Made by a program: the position numbers and the translations under genes. The notes beneath the pieces are model-generated. The model was given only the letters and a program-made list of their open reading frames with translations, searched no databases and was not told where the DNA came from. DNA of 64,000 nt, from positions 59,830 through 123,829 of the forward strand of contig CAMDOM010000004.1 in assembly GCA_945903645.1 (NCBI GenBank), in the 5' to 3' direction. The stretch is from Chryseobacterium gleum (GTDB lineage Bacteria; Bacteroidota; Bacteroidia; UBA10329). Below, in pieces: positions 1-8,584 of the stretch (the first letter of the stretch is position 1; each line of letters starts with the position of its first letter).

Positions 1-22
1 AACACGACAATCCCTACTCAGT

Positions 23-42
23 AACCTGAGTTCGGGATAAGC
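23..42 (+). repeat. IS-end-like inverted repeat, copy 1
   Basis: The 20-base sequence aacctgagttcgggataagc is the exact reverse complement of 254-273 and matches 312-331 in the first 16 to 17 bases. Such paired ends look like the terminal inverted repeats of an insertion sequence or its deletion derivative. No transposase lies between them, so the 23-273 block would be a non-autonomous remnant. Confidence 0.6.
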
Positions 43-232
43 GAAAGGCCAAGATTGAACTATCCTATTGAAAAACATGGTGATAGCCACAGACACACAG
101 AACTTCACTGAAAAAAACACAGAATTTACTGCGTTCCGCAATGAGCTCCCGTTGGTCGGTTCTGTGGCAATCAGATGTTTTTCATAAAGAAACAACATCC
201 AACTGGTATGTAACTGTTTGTTTTTTAAATGG

Positions 233-334
233 AAACTCAAACATGATTTCATAGCTTATCCCGAACTCAGGTTATTTGTTTTTCAGAGACAAACTAAAGC
301 ATGATTTTATGGATTATCCCGAACTCAGGTTAGT
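233..334 (-). repeat. Two direct copies of the IS-end-like sequence
   Basis: Two related stretches of about 40 bases lie 58 bases apart. Both carry catgattt, then a few variable bases, then ttatcccgaactcaggtta (cores at 254-273 and 312-331). They read in the same direction as each other and opposite to the copy at 23-42. Confidence 0.6.
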
Positions 335-418
335 GACACTATTTCGATTTTTCACATCACATTTGATAAGACATCGCACTGCGGGAATAGATAAATTTAG
401 TCCAGAAAAGCAAACTTG

Positions 419-549
419 GGGGTTGTCTCATAAGTCGCCATTGCGAACGAAGTAAAGCCATCTCAAGCAAGTATGACATTGGCTCACAACGAGATTGCTT
501 CGGTCATTCTTCCCTCGCAATGACGCGACACGACTTATGAGACAACCCC
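419..549. mobile_element. MITE-like element with 19-bp terminal inverted repeats
   Basis: The ends are perfect inverted repeats of 19 bases: ggggttgtctcataagtcg at 419-437 and its reverse complement at 531-549. The 131-bp interior has a second palindromic level (attgcgaa near 440 and tcgcaatgacg near 515) and no coding capacity. Its inner part resembles the repeat at 11685-11747. Perfect ends, small size and no gene fit a non-autonomous transposable element. No clear target-site duplication was identified by eye. Confidence 0.65.
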
Positions 550-573
550 GTGCATTGCTTATTGGGGTAGCTT

Positions 574-1638
574 CTACTCCTCCCCTGCCCCACCACGAGT
601 AGCAACATAGGCCCGCCATTTTTGAATTAAGGCTTGCATGTCAGATGCAATTTCAGAATCGAAGATTAGGCGTTTGCCACTGCTGGGCTGTGTGAACGCC
701 AATGATTTGGCATGGAGGCCATGTCGTGGCATAATCTCAAAGCAGTTTTGAATAAACTGCTTGTATTTGGTGTAGGTAGTTCCTTTTAGAATTTGGTCGC
801 CACCATAGCGTTCGTCATTGAACAACGGATGGCCTATGTAACGCATATGGGCACGTATTTGATGCGTACGACCCGTTTCGAGCTTGCATTGCACGAGGGT
901 TACATATCCAAAACGCTCTAATACTTTATAGTGGGTTACGGCATGTTTCCCAAAATCACCATCAGGAAACACATCCATTTGCAATCGATTTTTTAATGAA
1001 CGACCAACGTGCCCAGTAATGGTGCCTTCATCTTTATCGAAATCGCCCCAAACGATGGCAACATAAAGTCTATCCGTGCTGCGATCAAAGAATTGTTTCG
1101 CCAACCCAGCCATAGCCAATTCGCTTTTAGCAACTACCATAATGCCCGAAGTATTCTTGTCTAAGCGATGTACCAATCCTGGGCGTGGCTCTTCAGTACT
1201 GCCCATATCGGGCAAGTTTTTGAGATGGAACATCAATGCATTAACCAACGTGCCGCTATAGTTTCCATGTCCAGGATGCACTACCAAGCCAGCAGGTTTG
1301 TTTATCACCATCAAATCCTCGTCTTCAAACACAATATCCAATGGGATATTTTCGGGAATGATAGTGGTGTCGCGTGGCGGATGTGCCATCACCACAGAAA
1401 TTAAATCCAGTGGCTTCACGCGATAGCTACTTTTCACAGCAGTGCCATTCACCAACACACAGCCCGCCTTAGCAGCTACTTGTATGCGATTGCGCGAGGA
1501 ATTGCGCATTCGGTCAAATAGGAACTTATCAATCCGAAGCATCTCTTGCCCTGGATCTACTTTCCACGAAAAATGTTCGTAGAGTTCCTGGTTCTCGTCT
1601 TCTATTTCGAGCGCTTCATCATGGAGTTTTTCCTCCAT
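574..1638 (-). CDS. rluD: RluD-family 23S rRNA pseudouridine synthase
   Basis: This RluA/RluD-type enzyme turns uridines of large-subunit rRNA (helix 69 in E. coli RluD) into pseudouridine. An S4 RNA-binding domain lies at about residues 33-85 (LRIDKFLFDRM, then VLVNG). The catalytic domain follows, with VINKPAGLVVHPG at 111-123 and the signature HRLDKNTSG, whose Asp160 is the catalytic residue. The length of 354 residues is normal. Its ATG overlaps the stop of the upstream secreted-protein gene by one base, so it is the last gene of an operon with the PASTA-protein gene and is probably translationally coupled. Exact target uridines are inferred from the family. Confidence 0.93.
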   Translation of the reverse strand: MEEKLHDEALEIEDENQELYEHFSWKVDPGQEMLRIDKFLFDRMRNSSRNRIQVAAKAGCVLVNGTAVKSSYRVKPLDLISVVMAHPPRDTTIIPENIPLDIVFEDEDLMVINKPAGLVVHPGHGNYSGTLVNALMFHLKNLPDMGSTEEPRPGLVHRLDKNTSGIMVVAKSELAMAGLAKQFFDRSTDRLYVAIVWGDFDKDEGTITGHVGRSLKNRLQMDVFPDGDFGKHAVTHYKVLERFGYVTLVQCKLETGRTHQIRAHMRYIGHPLFNDERYGGDQILKGTTYTKYKQFIQNCFEIMPRHGLHAKSLAFTQPSSGKRLIFDSEIASDMQALIQKWRAYVATRGGAGEE

Positions 1639-3575
1639 TAGGATTGAATAATAATGCGTTGGGTGAAGCGTTGTCCTGCGGCATCAATCACTTCTAATAT
1701 ATATAGACCATTTCCAACAGCGCTGGCATCTATACCATTGGTATATCCATTTTGAACAAGCACAGCACGCCCCGTTACATCATACAATGTGATTGAGGCC
1801 GAAGCAAATTGCTCCACTCGCGACTCGGAAAGGAATATTATTCCTGAACTTGGATTGGGATAGGCCGTAAGCTTCGAAGATGGATAGTTTTCATTAACTC
1901 CAATGGTCCAAACGTACGGAGCACCAAACACAGGACGAAACATTACCGAACCTGGTACGGACGATTGCGCCCAGGGTGAGAAACCTATGGAATAGAACAG
2001 GTTTTCTGAAGCATCAAAGCTGCGGTCGAACCCAATGGAGAATTTTTGTCCTGACACTGGTTGCTGCTGCCAACCAATAAAAACGGTTCCTTCAATATCA
2101 ATAGGTTGGTCCAAGAAGAAATGATTCATGTAGTTCATCCCAGTGCTGTAGGACATATATACTTCATCAGAGATATAAATAAGTTGCTCTGGTATATCTG
2201 TTCCAGACCACACCAAGAAACGAATGGGGTCGTTAGATAAATCTTCGGCCACTGGATTGAGATAATACTGAATGGCTCGCAGTGTATCTCGTTTCACCAC
2301 ATCATATTTAATAGCTACTTGCCCGGGAAACTGAAGATTTCCCAATCCATACGCCACTTCGGCAGTACCATCGTCATAGGCGTAGTAATTGTAGAATTTC
2401 TGCTGATAAACAACCGTATCATTACTTAAAACATCATCTGCCGTGGCTCGAAAAATATTCTTTACCGTAAAGTAAGAAGAGTCGCTAGACAACTGTGATA
2501 TAGTATCAAAAATGTAGTACGTAGGTTCCACATTAGTGTTAAGACTGAATAAAAAACCATCTAAAGAATTGTTATTACAATCATTTAATCGGTTACCACA
2601 CACAACGCTTGGATCAACAACAGGAGAAGATTCATCATTCACAAACAACTCATTGCCATTTACATCCAGTATTTTGAATTGATAATTTACGGATTGAGCT
2701 GTGTCTTGATTATTTCTCATCATGAAATAATTGGTGTCGCCCATCATCAACTCAGGATTGAACTTAAAATGCTTCCAAGGCATGCTCTGATATGTTTTCA
2801 GTAGGCTTGTTGTACGATAGAGAAAAGTGACGTCTTTGTATATTGTGTCATTCTCTGTTCTTCCCTCATCCAAAAGCACATAATCTAAATGCCAATGATC
2901 AACAGAACCTGCCTGAGCAGCATAGTTTATAAATCGGAATTGAAAGCCGCTATGTAAAAAGGCGGCATCAATAATGGGCAACATAGCACGCTTAAAAACG
3001 CTATCGGTCAAAGCGTAGCCTGAGGCAAACCACACTTCTTCCCACGTATTTGCCGTGTCCTTAAACTCCAACAAAAGCACATCTGCTAAGTCTGGAGCCA
3101 ATCCATTGCCTTGGGCTTGGTAATGAAAACTTAGATAAACTCCCTCTGTCCCAGCTAAATTGATGGGTTTGGAAGTGAGTGAATCGGATAACGAAGGAAT
3201 GGAGATTCCAAATCCATAGGCCAAACCGTTTTCGTCCAGACCATCGAAAGTGGCCACTCCAATCGAAATGGGATTTATGGCCATGTGGTCGTTGATGTAC
3301 ACACTTCGGCCAATCCATTTTAGGGAATCAGGAAATAAATCGGCTGGGCGATTATTGCGTGAAAATGGTTCAGAAAAATCGTCAAAAAACGGCAGACTAA
3401 GGGTATCGTTGGCCCTCGAACCGTTGAATGTTGGTCGATGATTGAGTTGCTTGGCCGCTTCATAAATCATTGGATTGCCACCCAATGGCACCAATTGCTC
3501 TTGCGCATAAATACTACTTACACAGGCCAATAGAAAGGAAGCAATTGCCCCCGCACTTCGTTTCGATATACTCAT
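1638..3575 (-). CDS. T9SS-secreted protein of unknown function
   Basis: A 645-residue exported protein. An N-terminal signal peptide (about residues 1-24, ending SSIYAQ) is followed by a large beta-rich region without a catalytic motif I can recognise. Residues of about 570-645 form a type A T9SS sorting domain: YPNPSSGIIFL, then LYDVTGRAVL, then NGLYILEVID and a basic-hydrophobic tail. Family knowledge predicts crossing of the outer membrane by the Por system and anchoring at the surface or release. It overlaps the PASTA gene by 4 bases (ATGA) and rluD by 1 base, so it is made together with a cell-wall protein and an rRNA modification enzyme. The role is unknown. Confidence 0.85.
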   Translation of the reverse strand: MSISKRSAGAIASFLLACVSSIYAQEQLVPLGGNPMIYEAAKQLNHRPTFNGSRANDTLSLPFFDDFSEPFSRNNRPADLFPDSLKWIGRSVYINDHMAINPISIGVATFDGLDENGLAYGFGISIPSLSDSLTSKPINLAGTEGVYLSFHYQAQGNGLAPDLADVLLLEFKDTANTWEEVWFASGYALTDSVFKRAMLPIIDAAFLHSGFQFRFINYAAQAGSVDHWHLDYVLLDEGRTENDTIYKDVTFLYRTTSLLKTYQSMPWKHFKFNPELMMGDTNYFMMRNNQDTAQSVNYQFKILDVNGNELFVNDESSPVVDPSVVCGNRLNDCNNNSLDGFLFSLNTNVEPTYYIFDTISQLSSDSSYFTVKNIFRATADDVLSNDTVVYQQKFYNYYAYDDGTAEVAYGLGNLQFPGQVAIKYDVVKRDTLRAIQYYLNPVAEDLSNDPIRFLVWSGTDIPEQLIYISDEVYMSYSTGMNYMNHFFLDQPIDIEGTVFIGWQQQPVSGQKFSIGFDRSFDASENLFYSIGFSPWAQSSVPGSVMFRPVFGAPYVWTIGVNENYPSSKLTAYPNPSSGIIFLSESRVEQFASASITLYDVTGRAVLVQNGYTNGIDASAVGNGLYILEVIDAAGQRFTQRIIIQS

Positions 3576-4444
3576 TCTTCCTCCTCAAATTCTTCAAAAT
3601 CCTCCATCGGTTCGGTGCTCACCGAAACGGTATCAACACGCCAAACACTTTCAAAACGGAAGCGGTCATACGTTATGCTTGTTGAATCTTGCGTGAGGAA
3701 CAAGTCCACACTATTTCCTCCACTTATGGTCATATCAGGACTAAATGCTGGAATTTGCCGAAACACTCTCAACTTGGTAGAATCCGTCACAGTTCCTTCA
3801 ACCACAACAGCTCCAACATTGAGAGAAAGTGACCGAAGCAATGCCACAGCAGAATCGAGGCGCTGATAGATAAGATAGGGCATCGCTATTTCGGCACCAC
3901 TCAATCCATCTCCAAGCACCAAATCCACTTTAGCTCCTTTGAAAAGCAGCTGACCTGGTTTCATAGACCTGCCACGCACCACTTGATCCAACACTGCATT
4001 TTTTGCAATGTCGGGGCGGAACGAAGTGCCACCTAATTTCAGTCCTACAGTTTCGAGAATGGCTTTGGCCTGACGAAGGCTAAGATTGCGCAAATCGGGC
4101 ATTTTGATTTGCTGCGGCATCATTGCATTTACCGTCAAGTAAATTTTGCGCCCCCTTTTGGCACTTGTTCCTGGCGCAGGATCTTGATCTGCAACAGTTC
4201 CTTTCGGGAATTCATCGCTGTAAATAGAATCGATAATTACCATTTCGAGCGGAATGGTATCAGAAAATTCCTCCAAGTTTTTCATGGGTACTCCCAAGTA
4301 ACTCGGCACTTCCACCACGGTGCCATGCTCGGTAGCAAAGCCCATCAAAAAGTGCAATCCAACCAAAGAAACCACCATAACCGAAGCGGCAATGCCCAAT
4401 TGCTTTATAAACAGCTTACTAAAAATAAACGCTTTTAAGCTCAT
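3572..4444 (-). CDS. PASTA-domain membrane protein
   Basis: A 290-residue protein with one N-terminal membrane span (about residues 12-34, QLGIAASVMVVSLVGLHFLM) and three PASTA repeats facing the periplasm (about 40-110, 112-180 and 185-255). The C-terminus is very acidic. PASTA domains bind peptidoglycan or muropeptides in transpeptidases and Ser/Thr kinases. Here there is no kinase or transpeptidase domain, which is common for stand-alone Bacteroidota members. I chose the ATG at 4444, giving MSLKAFIFSK, because the 19 residues upstream look like untranslated sequence. A TATCTTTG box at 4480-4487 lies 35 bases upstream. It is the first gene of the operon with the T9SS protein and rluD, and diverges from ddl. 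Confidence 0.85.
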   Translation of the reverse strand: MSLKAFIFSKLFIKQLGIAASVMVVSLVGLHFLMGFATEHGTVVEVPSYLGVPMKNLEEFSDTIPLEMVIIDSIYSDEFPKGTVADQDPAPGTSAKRGRKIYLTVNAMMPQQIKMPDLRNLSLRQAKAILETVGLKLGGTSFRPDIAKNAVLDQVVRGRSMKPGQLLFKGAKVDLVLGDGLSGAEIAMPYLIYQRLDSAVALLRSLSLNVGAVVVEGTVTDSTKLRVFRQIPAFSPDMTISGGNSVDLFLTQDSTSITYDRFRFESVWRVDTVSVSTEPMEDFEEFEEEE

Positions 4445-4479
4445 GAATAGGGTTTGTGTCGGGTGGTTGGAATAGCGGT

Positions 4480-4487
4480 CAAAGATA
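4480..4487 (-). promoter_or_regulatory. Possible Bacteroidota -7 box before the PASTA gene
   Basis: The minus strand reads TATCTTTG, fitting the Bacteroidota -7 consensus TAnnTTTG, 35 bases before the chosen start. No clear -33 TTTG was found at the usual spacing, so this is a weak call. Confidence 0.3.
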
Positions 4488-4587
4488 GGAATAATGCACA
4501 CCTATATGTTGATGGTATCTGGACGGCACACCCCATCTGCGTTGGGAATATCTGCTACATTCGCTGCGCATCGAAAGTAAACGCAAA

Positions 4588-5562
4588 ATGAACGTAGCAA
4601 TAGTTTTTGGGGGCTACAGCCCCGAATGGGTGATTTCGGAGAAAAGCGCTAAGGTTGTTTTTGCGCATTTGAATAGTGCAATCTACTCGTGTACATTGGT
4701 GCATATTGAGCAAAACGGTTGGTTTGCTTGCCCAGAAAATGGCGAGCATATCGCTTTGGATAAGAATGATTTTAGTTTCATTTTCAATGGGGTTAAAGTG
4801 AAATTTGACGTGGTGTTTAACGCCATACATGGCACACCAGGCGAAGATGGACGATTGCAAGGCTATTGGGATATGCTTGGCATTCCCTACACTTCGCCTG
4901 GAGTTTTGGCATCGGCCGTAACCTTTAATAAAAGCGTGTGCAATGGCTTTCTGCGCCAGTTTGCTGATGTGAACATTGCCGCTTCAGAAGTCATACATGC
5001 GCATCTTCCGTATGACCCAAAAGCTATTTTAACGCGTATTGGATTGCCATGTTTTGTAAAACCCAGCAGTGCGGGTTCGAGTTTTGGCATTAGCAAAGTG
5101 AAATTGGAAAGTGAGTTTGCTACTGCCATTGCCAAAGCATTTGAGCATGATAACGAAGTAGTCATTGAACAATACATACAAGGAACTGAGGTAAGTTGTG
5201 GCGTGTATCGTTCCAATGGTACTACCATAGCTTTGGCTGGGACAGAGATTGTTACCGCCAACGAGTTTTTCGATTATCAGGCCAAATATGAAGGTGCAAG
5301 TTCTGAAATTACCCCACCACGTGTGTCAGATGATGAAGCACGAAGCATTCGGGAAACTACGGTCAAGGTGTTCGACCGCTTGGGTTTGAAAGGCATGTCG
5401 CGCATTGACTTTATTGTGAAAGACGGCAAGCCCTACCTCATTGAGGTGAATACCATTCCGGGGCTATCGGAAGCCAGCATATTGCCACAGCAGGTGCGCC
5501 ATGCGGGCATTAGCCTTAAAGCTTTTTTCGAACTATTAGTGGATGAGGCCTTGAGGAAATAA
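4588..5562 (+). CDS. ddl: D-alanine--D-alanine ligase
   Basis: This ATP-grasp enzyme joins two D-alanines for peptidoglycan precursors in the cytoplasm. The N-terminus has the family's VAIVFGGYSPEWVISEKSA motif. The central ATP-grasp part carries FVKPSSAGSSFGISKV, and the C-terminal Mg-ATP site reads RIDFIVKDGKPYLIEVN followed by TIPGLSEASILPQQ. The length of 324 residues is typical. It is divergently transcribed from the PASTA-protein operon, a fitting neighbour since both concern the cell wall. The ATG start gives a complete first strand. Confidence 0.95.
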   Translation: MNVAIVFGGYSPEWVISEKSAKVVFAHLNSAIYSCTLVHIEQNGWFACPENGEHIALDKNDFSFIFNGVKVKFDVVFNAIHGTPGEDGRLQGYWDMLGIPYTSPGVLASAVTFNKSVCNGFLRQFADVNIAASEVIHAHLPYDPKAILTRIGLPCFVKPSSAGSSFGISKVKLESEFATAIAKAFEHDNEVVIEQYIQGTEVSCGVYRSNGTTIALAGTEIVTANEFFDYQAKYEGASSEITPPRVSDDEARSIRETTVKVFDRLGLKGMSRIDFIVKDGKPYLIEVNTIPGLSEASILPQQVRHAGISLKAFFELLVDEALRK

Positions 5563-5578
5563 ACCCCTCAAATCCGCC

Positions 5579-6979
5579 CTACTCTGCCAGTGTTCTAAAC
5601 AAGTAGAATAGCGCAGCAGATAAAGTGACGCAAACCGGAAAGGTGAGCACCCATGCCATTACAATGTTGGTTACCATTTTGCGTTGCAGGTTTTTGATAC
5701 CATTGTGTGCCACCATGCTCCCTGCTATGCCAGATGCTAACACTTGAGTAGTGCTTACAGGCAATCCAAGTGCAGTGCTTATGCCAATAGTGCTGGCCGC
5801 TACCAATTCGGCACTAGCACCTTGGGCGTAGGTAAGGTGGGTTTTCCCAATGCGCTCACCAATGGTTTTCACAATGCGTTTCCAACCTATCATGGTGCCC
5901 AACCCAAGGGAAAGGGAAATAATGAAAATAACCCAATAAGGTGCGTAGTCAGTAAAGGATATTAAGTCGGTATTTGCCCTTTTAATAGCGGTGCGCTGAT
6001 AGTCGCTGATGGTTAAATCCTTACTTTTTAGCAATGCCTTGGAAGCTTTATCTATCAAGAGAATGTTTTTCCTGGCACGAAACCGATCGTTTTGTGTAAA
6101 CTTCGATTCGTTGCCAATTGTGGCCAGTGAGGCTGAAATCTGATCCAGTTCTTGGTGAATAATGGCCACATTAATGCTATCGGTAGCGGTCAGTTTGGTG
6201 GCTTCCATTTCGCAAACCATTTCAGACAATTGCTCCGTTCCTGTCCGCATCAAACGGTGGTCTTGGCTCATATCCAAGGCAAAATAGGCTGGAGCAATGG
6301 CTATCAAGATAACCATAATTAACCCCACTCCTTTCTGCCCATCGTTGGAACCATGCGCAAAACTTACGCCTGTGCACGTCAAAATAAGCAAGCCACGAAT
6401 CCAAATAGGCGGTGCTTTGGTTTTGTCGGGCTCCTTAAAAATGCTTTTATCCGTAATGAAGCTCTTCATTAAGAACATAAGAAACATAGTGAGGATAAAG
6501 CCAAACAAGGGCGAAATGAGCAGCGAAAGCCCTATATCGCTTGCTTTGCTCCAGTTTATAGAGGATGTTTCTCCGCCTGTATAGAATGCAAATCCCAGCC
6601 CAACGCCCAATATGGACCCAATAAGCGTGTGCGAACTACTGGCAGGAATACCAAAATACCACGTGCCCAAATTCCACATAATGGCCGTGAAAAGCATGGC
6701 AAAAACGATGCTGATGCTATGCGCCACATTTTGGTCGATAAGTACCTCAACGGGCAGCAGATGAATAATGCCCATGGCCACCGAAATACCCCCTGCAAAT
6801 ACGCCTATCGCGTTCCACAACCCGCTCCAAACCACGGCCTGAGTTGGTTTTAGGGCATGGGTATAAATAACGGTAGCCACCGCATTGGCCGTATCATGAA
6901 AGCCGTTGATAAACTCGAAAGCACAGGCGCAAAACACGCACACCACCAACAAAACGAGCAGACCAGTAGAGATATCCAT
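5579..6979 (-). CDS. PiT-family inorganic phosphate permease
   Basis: An inner-membrane phosphate transporter of the PiT family (Pfam PHO4), probably driven by a cation gradient. Both signature repeats are present: FEFINGFHDTANAVATVIYT near residue 22 and FAHGSNDGQKGVGLIMV near residue 208. About ten membrane segments surround a charged cytoplasmic loop (about residues 235-330) rich in Asp, Glu and Lys. The length of 466 residues is normal. The C-terminal repeat near residue 390 carries ASTIGISTALGLPVSTTQ. A TACCTTCG box at 6995-7002 lies 15 bases upstream of the start. Its neighbour is an iron-exporter-like gene. Confidence 0.92.
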   Translation of the reverse strand: MDISTGLLVLLVVCVFCACAFEFINGFHDTANAVATVIYTHALKPTQAVVWSGLWNAIGVFAGGISVAMGIIHLLPVEVLIDQNVAHSISIVFAMLFTAIMWNLGTWYFGIPASSSHTLIGSILGVGLGFAFYTGGETSSINWSKASDIGLSLLISPLFGFILTMFLMFLMKSFITDKSIFKEPDKTKAPPIWIRGLLILTCTGVSFAHGSNDGQKGVGLIMVILIAIAPAYFALDMSQDHRLMRTGTEQLSEMVCEMEATKLTATDSINVAIIHQELDQISASLATIGNESKFTQNDRFRARKNILLIDKASKALLKSKDLTISDYQRTAIKRANTDLISFTDYAPYWVIFIISLSLGLGTMIGWKRIVKTIGERIGKTHLTYAQGASAELVAASTIGISTALGLPVSTTQVLASGIAGSMVAHNGIKNLQRKMVTNIVMAWVLTFPVCVTLSAALFYLFRTLAE

Positions 6980-7078
6980 GCGATGAAATTTGCGCGAAGG
7001 TAGGATGGTCGATACCCTCCAATGTTAATCCCATATTAAGTGATTCGGAGTAATTGACCGAACAAGTTGCCTTTTTAT

Positions 7079-8173
7079 CTACCCCAGTGAAACCCCAATG
7101 GCACTGCCAATGCCAAAGGTGATGGCGGCAGCTATGAGGCCAAACAACACCTGGCGAAAGCCCGAATACCAAACGTTTTTGCCTGTAAACAAGGTGATGG
7201 CCGCCCCAATGAGAAACAACCCAATGGCGCTAACCGACACACTTATGATGATGGCCTGTATACCACTTGTAAACACAAATGGAAGCACCGGAATGGAGGC
7301 GCCAATGGCAAACATCACGAACGAATAAATGGCAGCCTCGTTGGCCGACCCTTCCATTTCTTCGGGGTTGATACCCAATTCTTCTTTCACCAAAAACTCG
7401 TGGGCGCGGGCTTTGTCCGAAATCATGTCTGCTGCCATCACCTTGGCTTGGGCTTCATCAATGCCCTTGGCCATATAGATAAGAGCCATTTCGCGCATTT
7501 CGCCTTCTGGGTTGGTTTCCAACTCATCCATCTCTATCTGCATTTGGTTTTCATACAGCTCTTTCGAACTGGTCACCGAAATCCATTCGCCCAATGCCAT
7601 GCTTAGGGCACCTGCCAAAAGCCCTGCGAGGCCAGCCAATAGCACTCCCTCCTGCCCTGCTGTGGCGCCTGCTATGCCCATCACCAAACTGAAATTGGAC
7701 ACCAACCCATCGTTGCCGCCCAACACTGCCGCCCGAATGGCATTGCCACCCACAGAGCGGTGTCTGCTTTCGAACTTAGAGAGATGATTGCCTGCCGTGG
7801 CGGTTTGCTTCTCTAATATGGTTTGCAGAATTTTTACGTGGCTTGTTTCTGCTCCCGTCACCTCGTGGCGCAACTTTTTCTTGGTGATGATAACCGCATT
7901 GGCCATGCTTTTCTCGGTGTCCATCAGCACACCCAGCACATAATCGTAGCCAAACACTTTACCAATGGCATTTAAGGTAAGGGCCCGCCACGATGGGCGC
8001 ATCAATTGGTCTATGTTCAGGTTTTCTTTGGCGGCAAACGCCCGTGCATGGCCTCCTTCAATGTCGCTCATTTCGCGAAACACCTTGGCCAACGATGGTT
8101 CAGCCTCGTTATCGGCCAGCTTGCCATAGAGATAGGATGCGTCAATTTCGGCCTGAATGTTTTTGTTGCTCAT
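7079..8173 (-). CDS. Ferritin-like/VIT1 fusion membrane iron transporter (MbfA-like)
   Basis: A 364-residue fusion. Residues 1 to about 125 form a ferritin-like four-helix domain with two E-x2-H pairs (Glu39/His42 and Glu109/His112) plus Glu9 and Glu87, which fit a di-iron site. Residues of about 150-364 form a VIT1/CCC1 membrane domain with five spans (VLGGNDGLVSNFSLVMGIAG at its start). This order matches the MbfA iron exporters described in alpha-proteobacteria, where the ferritin-like domain senses or passes iron to the membrane part. I chose the ATG at 8173 because the 27 residues upstream look untranslated. A TACCTTCG box lies at 8220-8227. Substrate is inferred; manganese is possible. 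Confidence 0.88.
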   Translation of the reverse strand: MSNKNIQAEIDASYLYGKLADNEAEPSLAKVFREMSDIEGGHARAFAAKENLNIDQLMRPSWRALTLNAIGKVFGYDYVLGVLMDTEKSMANAVIITKKKLRHEVTGAETSHVKILQTILEKQTATAGNHLSKFESRHRSVGGNAIRAAVLGGNDGLVSNFSLVMGIAGATAGQEGVLLAGLAGLLAGALSMALGEWISVTSSKELYENQMQIEMDELETNPEGEMREMALIYMAKGIDEAQAKVMAADMISDKARAHEFLVKEELGINPEEMEGSANEAAIYSFVMFAIGASIPVLPFVFTSGIQAIIISVSVSAIGLFLIGAAITLFTGKNVWYSGFRQVLFGLIAAAITFGIGSAIGVSLG

Positions 8174-8302
8174 GATACAAGGATAGAAAGCGAATAGAAC
8201 TGCAAGTCGCTTAGGTGGGCGAAGGTACGCGGACGACTGCAAAAATTTCCGCATGTATAGGTGACCTCAAAGGAGTTGTTTTGCCTCAAGTTGCACGTGC
8301 AG

Positions 8303-8463
8303 ATGACCAAAAAGCAACTACTACTTTCGGTAGCATCTTCGCTATCCTGTATATTACAACCCTGTAGTGCCCCAAAAATTGCCAACCTTTGGTGCAACCG
8401 AAAGAACATGGGCTATGGAGATGCAACTATTGGGTGGGGCTTATTGCCCAGTTACAACTAAGC
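8303..8463 (+). pseudogene. Possible decapitated lipoprotein gene joined to a repeat
   Basis: The ATG at 8303 opens a frame starting MTKKQLLLSVASSLSCILQP and then CSAPK, which reads like a lipoprotein signal. From 8374 the frame runs into the dispersed repeat also found at 61976-62040, and stops after 53 codons. This may be the front end of a gene lost to repeat insertion, or chance. Confidence is low. Confidence 0.25.
8374..8439 (+). repeat. Dispersed repeat, copy A
   Basis: The stretch aaaaattgccaacctttggt, then a variable part, then catgggctatggagatgcaa and ctattgggtgggg matches 61976-62040 with a few substitutions. A shorter relative lies at 62532-62564. In both full copies a hairpin follows at once. 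Confidence 0.65.
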
Positions 8464-8584
8464 GAAGCGTACTCTCTGCCAAAGGCGTAAAACTGGGCAC
8501 GTTATGTTCCGCACATACAGCCGAACACTTGGCCGATCGGAGTTCGATTAGATTTGGCAATTGAATTAAAAACAACCCCCACCA

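Larger units (their letters stand above)
1..573. other. Non-coding, repeat-rich left end
   Basis: No convincing gene is seen in this stretch. It holds three copies of an IS-end-like sequence (23-42, 254-273, 312-331), a segment shared with the gap at 11695-11718 (138-161), and a MITE-like element (419-549), each listed separately. A short reading frame across 428-619 only reads through the MITE and is not a gene. The composition and layering of repeats suggest a worn insertion hotspot. Confidence 0.6.
8174..8584. other. Gap with a dispersed repeat and a truncated reading frame
   Basis: This 411-base gap holds the possible promoter of the iron-exporter gene (8220-8227), a short frame beginning like a lipoprotein signal (from 8303), a dispersed repeat (8374-8439) and an inverted repeat with arms gcccagtt at 8446-8453 and aactgggc at 8491-8498. 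No intact gene is supported. Confidence 0.5.

Noticed and set aside
233..334. CRISPR-like spacing of two direct repeats
   Set aside because: There are only two copies, with repeat-derived sequence between them, and no cas genes nearby.
428..619. Short minus-strand frame over the MITE and the end of rluD
   Set aside because: It reads through the terminal inverted repeats and into the rluD 3' end; the product looks random.
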